A stretch of DNA of 64,000 bases, taken from NCBI GenBank assembly GCA_002339805.1, contig DDKW01000033.1, positions 14,366-78,365 on the forward strand, written 5' to 3'. The stretch comes from Dehalococcoidia bacterium UBA2588. GTDB taxonomy: Bacteria > Chloroflexota > Dehalococcoidia > Lucifugimonadales > UBA3495. The translations under genes were made by a program, and so were the position numbers. Below, piece after piece: positions 35,252-44,657 of the stretch; within the stretch, counting starts at the first letter, position 1, and every line of letters begins with the position of its first letter. Below the pieces are notes generated by a model. The model was not told the origin of the DNA. It worked only from the letters and a program-made list of their open reading frames with translations, and searched no databases.

Positions 35252-36370
35252 ATGGGCTGGTCAAGACATCATAAAACAGGACTAATTTACCATTCCCCTC
35301 AAAGAGCGCTAGACGGTTACACCTTAGTATCTACCAGAGGAGGCACATGGACGAACCTCATAGACATGAAAGGAAATATATGCCATAGATGGGAAGACTT
35401 AGATGGCATCATGTATGCGCGACTACTTCCTAATGGAAATTTATTATTACGTAGTGGAGTTGCTGACGAAGCCGAAGGAATGGGAGGATCATCAAAATCA
35501 CTTAAAGAACTTGATTGGGAAAGTAATGTTGTATGGGAATACAAGAATCCTATGCTTCATCATGACTTCAGAAGACTGCCTAATGGAAATACCGTCGCCT
35601 TAACTTGGGAAGTTCTGCCCGAATCTATCGCTGTCAATGTCAAAGGTGGGTATATCGATGAAAATAGTACCACTCACATGTACGCAGATAAAATTATCGA
35701 GGTAGATCTCAAAGGAAATCTTGTCAAAGAAATACGTCTTTGGGAGAACTTGGATTTTGATGAAGATCAAATCTGTTTTTTAGAAAACCGAAAAGAATGG
35801 ACACATGCAAACTCACTAGACTTTACTAATGACGGAGATTTTCTAGTAAGTTTTAGACAGACAAGTACCATAGGCATCGTTGATAACGAAACAGGTGCTT
35901 ACAAATGGAAATGGGGGCCTGGCACAGTCTCCCATCAGCATAATCCTAATATGCTCAACAACGGGAACATTTTACTATTTGACAATGGAGCACACCGTAG
36001 AGGTATGAACTATTCTAGGCTTCTGGAAGTGAACCCGGCTAATGATGAAATCGAATGGGAGTATCTAGGAGATCCGGCAATGTCGTTCTATAGCTATAAT
36101 ATTAGTAATGCAGAACGGCTTTCCAACGGGAACACATTAGTTTGCGAAGGAGCTCCAGGTAGGTTATTCGAAGTAACTCAATCAGGAGATATTGTCTGGG
36201 AATACATAAGCCCCCATTTTGTTTACAGTGCTACGAGTGCAGGAGGGAGTGTGTTTGGATACTCAAATGCAGTATTCCGAGCCCACAGGTATGAAGCGAC
36301 TTTTGCAGGGTTCAAAGATCATGATTTAGACCCAAATAAATATAGTAACCTAAACCGGATATTCTCTTAA
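35252..36370 (+). CDS. Arylsulfotransferase (ASST)-family protein
   Basis: A 372-residue beta-propeller-like protein. Its N-terminal YTLVSTRGGTWTNLIDMKGN and the repeated LLPNGN / RLPNGNT / NMLNNGNILLFDNG blades fit the arylsulfotransferase family, which moves sulfate between aryl esters and phenols. The start at 35252 has GGAG 5 nt upstream; the ATG at 35207 has none. No signal peptide is seen, unlike periplasmic ASST enzymes. It shares the stop TTAA with the DUF3179 selenoprotein gene. Confidence 0.75.
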   Translation: MGWSRHHKTGLIYHSPQRALDGYTLVSTRGGTWTNLIDMKGNICHRWEDLDGIMYARLLPNGNLLLRSGVADEAEGMGGSSKSLKELDWESNVVWEYKNPMLHHDFRRLPNGNTVALTWEVLPESIAVNVKGGYIDENSTTHMYADKIIEVDLKGNLVKEIRLWENLDFDEDQICFLENRKEWTHANSLDFTNDGDFLVSFRQTSTIGIVDNETGAYKWKWGPGTVSHQHNPNMLNNGNILLFDNGAHRRGMNYSRLLEVNPANDEIEWEYLGDPAMSFYSYNISNAERLSNGNTLVCEGAPGRLFEVTQSGDIVWEYISPHFVYSATSAGGSVFGYSNAVFRAHRYEATFAGFKDHDLDPNKYSNLNRIFS

Positions 36371-37701
36371 TTGTTATATAAGTCCGTGTCTGGGTAGTGG
36401 TCCGTCCAAGCAAACCAGTAAGACAAATGACTTGGCAAGGATTGTAAGACGTGACCCTTTAGAGGTCCTTTAATGCAAACCCCATTTAAAGTGTTCCAGG
36501 AAGATTGTGTCTCTTTATCAATGGCTATTTCCACTCCATTATCTTTACTGCTGTAAGAAAACGTGAGTTCTTCACCCATTATGAAACGATCAAATACCCT
36601 AGTGGAATCAGTACCATCATGATAAAAAACAACTAGTGGAACCGCCCCCGCGTCATCATTTACAACTTTTGTTCGTGCCATCGATGACAATTCGTAGGCT
36701 TTTGAATATTTATCATCCGCGTAACCAATTACAAGAGCTTTATCTTCTAACCGATCATCTTCAACAAACTCTCCTTGCATGCCCGCAGTAGAATTTTTAT
36801 AGTACGAGGTATTAAAATTTTGCATCATTTTCTGCATCATCGTAGCATCTCTAGTTTCCAAAGCCAGAGTATCAGGGAATTCTTGCTTCCATTTCGTCCA
36901 CGTTGTAATCATACTCGGAATCAATTCTAATTTAGTACCTGTGTAAGGGCCTTGTACCGCTTCACCTACAAATTGGCTCCACAAACTATTTGACTTCGAA
37001 TCATAAACAACTAATGCATTTCTAAGTACTCTACCTGCATGTCCAAATAGAAGTTCTTCTTGTTCAACTGTGCGGGAATACACCATTCCCGTATAGCATA
37101 ATGGTCAATAAGTAACCAAGATAGCTTCATTTCCGAATCTATCATTGATTACCTCATATACTTCCATATATTTTGCCGGATACGCCTTCTGAACACCATT
37201 ATGATCTATACCAATAACCAAGTCATTGGCCCCAAAATAGGAGCCCGCTTTATCAGCAGCAACGAAATTGGGATTGAATAAAGCTTCTTGCGATGCGCCT
37301 TGAAACCAATCAGAATCTGCAATTTTACCATCGGAAAACACATGATTAATTTTACTTGCTAATCTACTGATATATTTTTGCACTGTAGGTTCTGGAGTAG
37401 GTGTCATAGTAGGTTTAGGTTTCTCGGCAATCTTGGTTGCAATGACAGTAGGTTTCGCAGCAATCGAGGGGAGAGGCTCACTTGTCGGGTCAATTTTACT
37501 TATTTCAATTTCCGACGTCTTACTAATTTGAGTGGTAGGAGTACTAATTACAACCGTTGATTCAGCCTTGCTGGATTGTGTTTCAACAAGTGAATCTACA
37601 TTAACATCAGAAGTGCTATTACCTGCACATCCAATACCTATAGCAGTGATTATTAATAATCCAAAACATATATTTATGGACTTATTTTTCTTTTGAAACA
37701 A
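36367..37701 (-). CDS. DUF3179 selenoprotein (UGA at residue 199 read as Sec)
   Basis: Two adjacent open frames on the same strand are joined by one in-frame TGA at 37107-37105. Read through, they give one 444-residue DUF3179 protein. The sequence around the TGA is LVTY-U-PLCYTGMVYSR, where other DUF3179 proteins as I know them have CPLC, so U199 and Cys202 form a UxxC redox pair. The domain goes on with FGHAGRVLRNALVVYD and SLWSQ, both family signatures. A SECIS-like hairpin lies at 37073-37091. The TTG start has AGAGGAG 7 nt upstream and leads into a signal peptide with Cys at a weak lipobox (IGIGC), then a Thr/Ser/Pro-rich linker. So it is probably exported and anchored. Mutation to a pseudogene is the alternative, but both halves are intact and the frame is kept. 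Confidence 0.82.
37073..37091 (-). promoter_or_regulatory. Bacterial SECIS-like hairpin
   Basis: On the minus strand CGGGAAT and ATTCCCG form a perfect 7-bp stem around the loop GGTGT. The loop starts 21 nt after the TGA and opens with G. Bacterial SECIS elements are known to have an apical loop that begins with G within the first two positions, about 16-37 nt after UGA, and this element fits. Confidence 0.75.
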
Positions 37702-37819
37702 ATGAATACTCCTCTCATATTTGTAAGCTTAGTGTTTAGGTGTATAGTGTACCGCGTATCAACTAAGCTAATATAAAATATTTTAGCGATTAAATAAATA
37801 GATATGCAGGAATTAAATT

Positions 37820-39097
37820 GTGAGTTCTAGAATCCATTATGGCTGGATAATCGTATTATTATCCGTTTTGCTCTATCTGTTTGGTGGCACATTAAATCAA
37901 GCTTTCGGAGCTTTGATAAATCCTTTAGAGCAAAAATACGGGTGGAGTCATTCGGCAATATTAGCCGCCTATGGAATATCTGCTGTGGCAGGAGCTGTGT
38001 TATCTCCATACGTAGGAATGTTAAACGACCGTTATGGTGGTAAGTTTTTACTATTCATCAGCATCATTTCATTCTTGATAGGAGCGATCATCACAGCATT
38101 GGCCACTGATGTATGGCACATTTGGATATCATTCGGAATCTTTATGGGGATTACTCATGCCTGCTTAAACATTTCATTAATAACAACAATTTCATATTGG
38201 TTTGACAAGCAATTAGGAGTAGCTGTTGGGATCGTTCAAGCGGCCCAAGGATTTGGCCCTGGTATTACTACACTATTCTTGACATCAGTATTACCCATTT
38301 TAGGTGTACAAAATACTTTTTGGTTTATAAGCGTGGGAGGAAGTGTAATAATGCTCTTCCTTCTTATTTTTTACAGAAGTACTCCCCAGTCTTCAGGAAT
38401 GACCCCTTTTGGGTCCAGTGAAGTATTTGGAGAACAATTACCCAGGAACGAGGCAGTAGAAAAAATCCGACAACAAGTACATGCAAAAGCAGTACAAGGT
38501 ACAGCGGAATTCTGGAAATTAGTGGCTGTACACCATTTAGGGTGCGTGAGTCACGCTGTTATGATGATGCAGTTTATACCCATAGCTGTAACAGCCGGGA
38601 TATCTTACACCACCGCAGGAATAGCGGCATCAATGTTTTTCACCATTAGTTCTATTACTAGATTTATAACTCCTGCAATTGCTGAAAAATTGGGCGCTAA
38701 AAACACTATGTTCGTAATGTTCCTTTGGCAAGCTATACCCATATTCTTCTTAATCTGGTCTGATGCTTCATGGCATTTCTATTTGTTCTCTGTGGTGTGG
38801 GGACTTGGATATGGGGGAGAAGGTTCCGCTTTTGCTGTAATCAATCGACAATATTATGGCCGTGGCTCATTTGGAAGATCATATGGATGGCAAATAATGG
38901 GAGCCGGGCTTGGGATGGCACTAGGAGGTTACATTGGCGGTCCCCTCTTTGACTTAACCGGGTCGCACACTTTGACTATATGTTTCTCCGGCGCTGCTAG
39001 CTTATTAGGAGCTTTGATTATATTCACCATGTCTTCTACGAAACAAATTTTAATCCCTAACTGGGAAGCCAATCTGCCCAAAAATCTGGAAACATAG
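37820..39097 (+). CDS. MFS transporter (monocarboxylate / oxalate-formate type)
   Basis: A 425-residue, 12-helix carrier from a GTG start (SSRIHYGWIIVLLSVLLYL). The opening HYGW, the loop GMLNDRYGGKFLL and the long middle loop fit the MFS_1 group that includes monocarboxylate and oxalate/formate carriers. It precedes the flavin monooxygenase pair by 35 nt and is likely co-transcribed, so it may transport their substrate (inference). Confidence 0.85.
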   Translation: MSSRIHYGWIIVLLSVLLYLFGGTLNQAFGALINPLEQKYGWSHSAILAAYGISAVAGAVLSPYVGMLNDRYGGKFLLFISIISFLIGAIITALATDVWHIWISFGIFMGITHACLNISLITTISYWFDKQLGVAVGIVQAAQGFGPGITTLFLTSVLPILGVQNTFWFISVGGSVIMLFLLIFYRSTPQSSGMTPFGSSEVFGEQLPRNEAVEKIRQQVHAKAVQGTAEFWKLVAVHHLGCVSHAVMMMQFIPIAVTAGISYTTAGIAASMFFTISSITRFITPAIAEKLGAKNTMFVMFLWQAIPIFFLIWSDASWHFYLFSVVWGLGYGGEGSAFAVINRQYYGRGSFGRSYGWQIMGAGLGMALGGYIGGPLFDLTGSHTLTICFSGAASLLGALIIFTMSSTKQILIPNWEANLPKNLET

Positions 39098-39132
39098 TAT
39101 AATCGACCTATATTCGGTAGTTAGGTGTAGCA

Positions 39133-40302
39133 ATGGCCATTGCATCCCGGAATACGAGTCTCATGGACGATATAGGAACAATAGCAGATATTTTATCCGT
39201 ACATGCTATTGAATCTGACAATATTCGTAAAGTGCCTGACGAAATCATTAATATCCTTGCATCAAAAGGATTCTTTAGAATGAAGCTTCCATCTGAGCTA
39301 GGTGGAATAGATTCGGACATATTAACCTATATGGACGTCATTGAAGAAATTAGTAGAATTGATTCATCTATAGGCTGGAACACTATGATCGGTAACAGCA
39401 GTATTGGTTGGCCAGGCTCTTTCCTTGATGACAAAGCTATTTCCATAATTTTCAAAGATGGTAAGGTTCCTCTGGCCTCTAGTGTCATGCAACCATCAGG
39501 CAAAGCTATTTCAGTAGAGGGCGGATTTTTACTCACCGGTGAATGGGTGTTTTCCAGCGGAATTGATCATAGCGACTGGGTATTAGCAGGATTTACCATA
39601 CCTACAGAAAAGCCCTTTAATCATAGAATAGCCTGCGTGCCCAAAAACGAATTAAGAGTGCACGATGATTGGAAGGTCATGGGCCTTCAAGGTACTGGAA
39701 GTCGTGGCTACTCTGCTTCGAATTTGTTTGTCCCTGCTCACTTCAGCTGGAGCATGACAAACGACAAACCATTAAGAGGTGGGCCTATAAATTATCTTGG
39801 CAGGCCTGGATTCGTAACCATGGATCATGCCGCGTTCGCTCTAGGAGTAGGTAAAAGATCCCTAGAAACCATCATTGAAATATCTAAAACTAAAGTTAGA
39901 GGTTATAACACAGACCGACTCCATATCGCTGATCGAGACTCATTCAAGAGAGATCTTGGGCTAGCACAAACAAAACTAGCGGCGGCAAGGGCTCTAGTCA
40001 AAGAGAGTCATCTGAAAGCCTGGAATTACTGCGAACAAAAACAAATACCTCCTCCAATTTTACAAAGCGAAATGCGCAACGCATGTGTATTTGCTACTGA
40101 AACCTCAGAAGAAGTGGCCCAGATGGCATTTAAATATGGCGGAGGAACTGCTTTATACTTGCACAATAACCTCCAAAAATATTTCCGAGACCTAGCAGCA
40201 TCTGCACAACACATGATGGTTAACGCTTCATCATATGAAAATTATGCTAATTTTCTTTTGGGTGTTGAAGGTGCAGATCCCATGGGACTTCGATCCACAT
40301 AG
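39133..40302 (+). CDS. Acyl-CoA dehydrogenase-fold flavin monooxygenase, copy 1
   Basis: A 389-residue protein of the same fold as the one at 634. The N-terminal helical domain contains KLPSELGGIDSDILTYMDVIEEI, the beta-domain GEWVFSSGIDHSDWVLAG, and the C-terminal bundle KYFRDLAASAQHMMVN. The last segment looks like the flavin/substrate region of HsaA/DszC-type two-component monooxygenases. The next gene is a close paralogue. No flavin reductase is adjacent. A true dehydrogenase role is less likely. Confidence 0.8.
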   Translation: MAIASRNTSLMDDIGTIADILSVHAIESDNIRKVPDEIINILASKGFFRMKLPSELGGIDSDILTYMDVIEEISRIDSSIGWNTMIGNSSIGWPGSFLDDKAISIIFKDGKVPLASSVMQPSGKAISVEGGFLLTGEWVFSSGIDHSDWVLAGFTIPTEKPFNHRIACVPKNELRVHDDWKVMGLQGTGSRGYSASNLFVPAHFSWSMTNDKPLRGGPINYLGRPGFVTMDHAAFALGVGKRSLETIIEISKTKVRGYNTDRLHIADRDSFKRDLGLAQTKLAAARALVKESHLKAWNYCEQKQIPPPILQSEMRNACVFATETSEEVAQMAFKYGGGTALYLHNNLQKYFRDLAASAQHMMVNASSYENYANFLLGVEGADPMGLRST

Positions 40303-40345
40303 TACTGTGCCAGCAAATTTTTAGTTATTTTGGGGAAACTTGAAA

Positions 40346-41503
40346 ATGATGGAAGAACAGACACTTTTAGATAAAGTTAAAGAATTAGCACCAGAGCTCG
40401 AAAGAAAATGTGCAGATGCGGATAGTCTGGGCAAATTACCTATGGACGTTGTACAAATACTTAGAGACAACGGACTTTTCACTATGAAGTTAGCATCAGA
40501 ACTTGGTGGTATTGATGCTGACATCGTTACCTATATGGATGTTATCGAGGAATTAAGTCGCATAGATGGCGCCATTGGATGGAATACAATGATAGGTAAC
40601 AGCGCTATAGGGAGACCTGGAGCTTTCCTTCCGCAAGTAGCTATCAACACTATATTTAACAACAATGAGATTCCTTTAGCAGCTAGTGTACCCAGCCCCT
40701 CAGGCAAAGGGGTCAGAACAAAAGGCGGATTTATACTATCAGGAACTTGGTATTTTTCGAGTGGAATCAATCAAAGCACTTGGGTTTCTGGAGGATTCGT
40801 AGTAGAAAATGAGAAACATTCGTCTCCCAGAATTGCGTGCGTGCCAACTTCCAATTTAACGATTCATGATAATTGGAAAGTAATGGGACTCAAAGGCACT
40901 GGTAGCTGCAGCTATTCAGCTGAAGAGGTATTTGTATCAGACGATTTTACTTTCCCTATTAATAACGAAGTCCCTCTAAGAGGTGGCCCTATGAATTATC
41001 TTGGACGTCCGGGATTTGTTACTATTGATCATGCTGCAGTTGCACTGGGTATCGCAAAAAGAGCTTTAGAAACAATAGTGGAAATATCTAAGCATAAAAT
41101 GCGTGGATACAATTCTGACCTAAAAGCAGTATCAGAAAGGGGATACTTTAAAAAAGACCTAGGATTCGCTCAGACCAAATTAGCAGCAGCAAGGGCTCTA
41201 GTCAAAGAAAGTCACCTCAAAGCATGGGAATACACCACTCAAAAAATGGTACCCCCTCCATTAATACAAAGTGAAATGCGAAATTCTGGGGTATATGCCA
41301 CAGAAGTTTCTGAGGAAGTGACCCAAATTGCATTCAAATACGGGGGTGGCGGTGCGCTGTACCTTGATAGTAAATTACAGAAATGTTACCGTGATGTGGC
41401 AGCGACTGGCCAGCATATGATGGTAAATATGTCATCTTATGAAAATTATGCTAATTTCTTACTACAGGTTGATGGAGCTGACGCAATGGGTGTAAAAAAA
41501 TAA
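40346..41503 (+). CDS. Acyl-CoA dehydrogenase-fold flavin monooxygenase, copy 2
   Basis: A 385-residue paralogue of the preceding gene; SELGGIDADIVTYMDVIEEL, GTWYFSSGINQSTWVSGG and the KCYRDVAATGQHMMVNMSSYE end keep the pattern of copy 1. I chose ATG at 40346; a TTG at 40340 and an ATG at 40349 are nearby alternatives. The stop TAA overlaps the ATG of the methyltransferase by 1 nt. Tandem paralogues of equal length suggest different but related substrates. Confidence 0.8.
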   Translation: MMEEQTLLDKVKELAPELERKCADADSLGKLPMDVVQILRDNGLFTMKLASELGGIDADIVTYMDVIEELSRIDGAIGWNTMIGNSAIGRPGAFLPQVAINTIFNNNEIPLAASVPSPSGKGVRTKGGFILSGTWYFSSGINQSTWVSGGFVVENEKHSSPRIACVPTSNLTIHDNWKVMGLKGTGSCSYSAEEVFVSDDFTFPINNEVPLRGGPMNYLGRPGFVTIDHAAVALGIAKRALETIVEISKHKMRGYNSDLKAVSERGYFKKDLGFAQTKLAAARALVKESHLKAWEYTTQKMVPPPLIQSEMRNSGVYATEVSEEVTQIAFKYGGGGALYLDSKLQKCYRDVAATGQHMMVNMSSYENYANFLLQVDGADAMGVKK

Positions 41504-42252
41504 TGCAAACTTCTGACAACAATCAAATCATTATTAACGTTACTAACCGATATACCGATTTAGCAGTTTCTTCTAACGACTGCTGCGGGGAGGAATCAAA
41601 TGGATATGCGAATAATTCTCCAGAATACCCCAAAGAAGAGCTCGTAACATTAATACCCACTGTAACTGAAGTATCCGCTGGATGTGGCAATCCTTTAACT
41701 ATTAGTACCATCCGGCCTAATGAAACCGTTGTTGATTTCGGTAGTGGAGGAGGAATTGATTGTTTCCTCGCATCCAAACAAACCGGGCCCAACGGGAAAG
41801 TCTACGGAGTAGATATGACGCCAGCTATGATTAATTTAGCTAACAAAAACAAAGAGAAATTGGGAATTCAGAACGTTGAATTTATTGAAAATCAAATTGA
41901 TCAGACGGGTATTGCCTCCGAATCAGTCGACGTTATACTCTCAAACTGCGTCATAAATCTTGCCCCTGACAAGAGCAACGTGTTTAAAGAAGCATTTCGT
42001 ATATTGAAAAATCAAGGACGACTCCAAATATGCGATATAGTACTTTCTGGGAATTTACCTGATGAAGCTATCACTGATGACAATTGGTGTCATTGTCTAT
42101 CAGGGGCTCTACTAAAAGCCGATTACCTAGAATCTATAAGTGATGCGGGGTTCACATCCGTTGAGACCATTTCAGAAAGAGTGTATCAACCAGATTCAGA
42201 ACATGAATGGATGAAGTCCGTATACAGCATATCTATACTCGCCACTAAATAA
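41503..42252 (+). CDS. arsM: ArsM-type arsenite S-adenosylmethionine methyltransferase
   Basis: A 249-residue class I methyltransferase. The SAM motif VVDFGSGGGIDC is at about 76-87. Conserved Cys residues expected in ArsM are present: Cys27-Cys28, Cys61 (AGCGNPL), the SNCVINL Cys and the WCHC pair. This pattern is specific for arsenite methyltransferases. It starts on the last base of the monooxygenase gene; the operon link is unusual, because no ArsR or arsenite pump is present. Confidence 0.8.
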   Translation: MQTSDNNQIIINVTNRYTDLAVSSNDCCGEESNGYANNSPEYPKEELVTLIPTVTEVSAGCGNPLTISTIRPNETVVDFGSGGGIDCFLASKQTGPNGKVYGVDMTPAMINLANKNKEKLGIQNVEFIENQIDQTGIASESVDVILSNCVINLAPDKSNVFKEAFRILKNQGRLQICDIVLSGNLPDEAITDDNWCHCLSGALLKADYLESISDAGFTSVETISERVYQPDSEHEWMKSVYSISILATK

Positions 42253-42256
42253 TCAC

Positions 42257-42922
42257 TTAATCAATTTTTCTGCCCAATCTAAACCCTTTTATGTGATCTG
42301 GAACATCAATGTGAGATGGTAAAACAGAGTCAGGAACCGCTTCCCCTATAGACGTCCGAAAAGGAATAACTCCTGCCCAGATGGGAAGATCATAATCTTC
42401 GGCATCATCTACGGGTGCTCCTGATCTAACTTTCACAGATCCTTCCTCGATAGGCATTCCAAGTATCATGGTGGCTCTAATCTCTTGAGGCTTCACTGGA
42501 CGCAGCGTTTCCCATCTGCCAGGTATCAAATTGTCTACAAAATCTTTTAATGCTTCTTCTTTTCTACTATCAGAGATTAATTCAGCGATTCCAAACAATG
42601 TTACTGACCTGTAATTAGCCGAATGATGTAGCCCACTCCTGGCCAACACCAATCCATCAAATTGGAATATATTAATTGCCACTGGAGTAGATTCTGCAGA
42701 CTTAAGAAATCTGCTAGCGGATGAACCGTGCCAATAAATCCAATTCTCTTTTCGCCACTGAAATGTAGGTGTTATGTAAGGTTGTGAATCTATAGTGTAA
42801 GAAACATGGCACATAGGTGTGCTATCTATGATCTCATAAGCCGTTTCTCTATCATAAATTCCCCGTGAAGGATTTCTGATTACCCTTGTTTTCCTAGTTT
42901 TCCGTAGATTGTCATCATTCAT
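42257..42922 (-). CDS. PNPOx-fold (pyridoxamine 5'-phosphate oxidase-like) protein
   Basis: About 221 residues from the ATG at 42922; the open frame extends six codons further to a TTG at 42940. The FMN-binding split-barrel pattern is seen in PMCHVSYTIDSQPYITPTF, YWHGSSASRFLKS and NYRSVTLFGIAELI. Such proteins are flavin- or heme-binding; the type is often annotated as a nitroimidazole-resistance-like protein. Function here is not known. It converges on arsM with a 4-nt gap. Confidence 0.75.
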   Translation of the reverse strand: MNDDNLRKTRKTRVIRNPSRGIYDRETAYEIIDSTPMCHVSYTIDSQPYITPTFQWRKENWIYWHGSSASRFLKSAESTPVAINIFQFDGLVLARSGLHHSANYRSVTLFGIAELISDSRKEEALKDFVDNLIPGRWETLRPVKPQEIRATMILGMPIEEGSVKVRSGAPVDDAEDYDLPIWAGVIPFRTSIGEAVPDSVLPSHIDVPDHIKGFRLGRKID

Positions 42923-43060
42923 ACGTACTTCCCGCTCCAATAGTTCGCGAATTCTACCTAAGAGATATACTGATGTCTATCCCAGACTTTCAATTTTCAA
43001 ATTATTATGTTTGTAGTAGTATGCATTCAATAATTTGTTAATCTTTCGGAGCAAAACAAC

Positions 43061-43561
43061 ATGAATCAATTAGGAAAGTATTTCCCTTTCCCTGAATTAA
43101 TTAATGACGTCGCTGCTCGATTTGTGGCCCTTGGCGTGCTCAGTATGTCGGTAACTGCACTTTTGCTTGTGCTAATTGAAACATACCTGGCGTACATACC
43201 CATCACGATGTTGTTATGCGGATTTGCAGCACGAGTAGGTTTCGGACCAAAGTTCAGTCCATTGGCACTAATCGTCACAAAAGTAATAGTACCGAACACA
43301 TCATTTAATGAAAAATTTGTGCCCGGCCCTCCTAAAAGGTTTGCTCAAATGATAGGTTTAATAACTTCCGCTATCATTTTGATTAGCCTCGCATTGGGTT
43401 TTTCTATAATATCAGCAACATTCCTCGTGATATTATCTGTATTTGCATTTCTGGAATCAGCACTAGGTTACTGTTTCGGTTGCAAGATATTTAAAACATT
43501 AATTAACCTAGGACTGATCCCAGAGTCTACCTGCGAATTATGTGCAAATTACAATTATTAA
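43061..43561 (+). CDS. DUF4395 membrane protein
   Basis: A 166-residue protein with four hydrophobic segments. The N-terminal domain contains AARVGFGPKFSPL, PGPPKRFAQMIG lies in the middle, and ESALGYCFGCKIF follows the last helix; all are marks of DUF4395. The C-terminus has CELC. These proteins may carry redox-active Cys but no activity is known to me. The start has CGGAG 9 nt upstream. Confidence 0.8.
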   Translation: MNQLGKYFPFPELINDVAARFVALGVLSMSVTALLLVLIETYLAYIPITMLLCGFAARVGFGPKFSPLALIVTKVIVPNTSFNEKFVPGPPKRFAQMIGLITSAIILISLALGFSIISATFLVILSVFAFLESALGYCFGCKIFKTLINLGLIPESTCELCANYNY

Positions 43562-43581
43562 AAAGTACCAGCCCGTTCCGA

Positions 43582-44226
43582 TTACTTCTTTATAATGACC
43601 AAGCCGATATGAATCGAATACGCAGATATTGCTATATATGTTAATCCCCAGTAAGCACTGATTATTTCCCATGAACTAGTATCATTCATAGCAACCACGC
43701 CGGCTACAGCACTGATAGCAAACAATATTGCAATTATTAACGAAAAGATTTTATTGAATTCTCCTCGAGTCGAAAGCCCCAAAGCAAAGAACATTATGCC
43801 AATAGCTCCTACCAATCCTCCCATAGTTTGTACTCCACCGAGCATAGCAGAGATATCGGAATCGCCTCCAACCCAAGCAAAAGCCTGGAGTGCTCCTATT
43901 GCTAAAACAATACTAATGATATTGAATAAGAACAGCGTTGATCCCAATCCTGTAAACCCATCTCCTACTCCATCAGCTTTGCACATTCCGTGTACTACTC
44001 TTAGTCCATGGTATGCACACACTAATGCTACTGGTATCACCAACAATATGAGTCTTTCATATGCCAAAGCATTTGCAGCGGCATTTGCGCGGCCACCGAA
44101 GTCCGCAGGAGAAAGTCCCGCTCCAGTTGAAAACAGCATTTCGCTTAATATGTATATTAGCGTTGCAAGTGCGGGCCCGATAATGAGGCATAAACCTCCA
44201 ACCTTATTAGGTGTATATGAATCCAT
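43582..44226 (-). CDS. Hypothetical multi-pass membrane protein
   Basis: A 214-residue protein with about six hydrophobic helices and Gly/Ala-rich stretches (GGLVGAIGIMFFALGLS). I recognise no family. The first helix begins GGLCLIIGPALATLIYIL. GAGGTAAC lies directly in front of the ATG. It converges on the DUF4395 gene with a 20-nt gap. Confidence 0.65.
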   Translation of the reverse strand: MDSYTPNKVGGLCLIIGPALATLIYILSEMLFSTGAGLSPADFGGRANAAANALAYERLILLVIPVALVCAYHGLRVVHGMCKADGVGDGFTGLGSTLFLFNIISIVLAIGALQAFAWVGGDSDISAMLGGVQTMGGLVGAIGIMFFALGLSTRGEFNKIFSLIIAILFAISAVAGVVAMNDTSSWEIISAYWGLTYIAISAYSIHIGLVIIKK

Positions 44227-44657
44227 AGTTACCTCCCTTAGAAGTGTAATTTTAAAATATCAAAACTATTATCTCGTTCAATTGTTACTTAGTAAACGAA
44301 AATAGCAACATATTTAAAGAAATATTACGAAAACTCACTCAAATATTATGTAAACTTACGAACAGCATAATACATATTACGAGTTAAGATGCTCATGGTT
44401 CTTTAGACGCATATTACTCGTGCAGTATTCCCAAGATCTCCGCATCAGTCGAGATACAGTAAACCGTTTATAAGTAGTGATTGATGAGGTTACTTGGAAT
44501 ATCATTTGAAATTTACCAATTACAGGAGGGACCTGTACATCTAATAGTAAGCAAACTGGACAATATAGGAAATTTATACGGAGGTATCAGAAACAAGCTA
44601 TCTGAATTGCGCGTAGTTTAGTTGAAATAAAGCATTGCAAATGCAATTTCACCTAGA
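44227..44657. other. 431-nt intergenic stretch between the membrane protein and dnaN
   Basis: No recognised gene. The first half is very AT-rich. A 45-codon plus-strand ORF at 44484-44621 (MRLLGISFEIYQLQEGP start, ELRVV end) reads like protein but has no Shine-Dalgarno and follows a stop; it may be a gene remnant. ATTGC-AAAT-GCAAT forms a small stem just before the dnaN stop on the minus strand. Confidence 0.3.

Noticed and set aside
37105-37107. TGA as evidence that the DUF3179 gene is a pseudogene split in two
   Set aside because: It is the only interruption, the frame continues, the stop hits exactly the Cys of a conserved motif and a SECIS-like hairpin follows; Sec is the simpler reading. 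A start at 37086 in the second half has no Shine-Dalgarno and would begin mid-domain.
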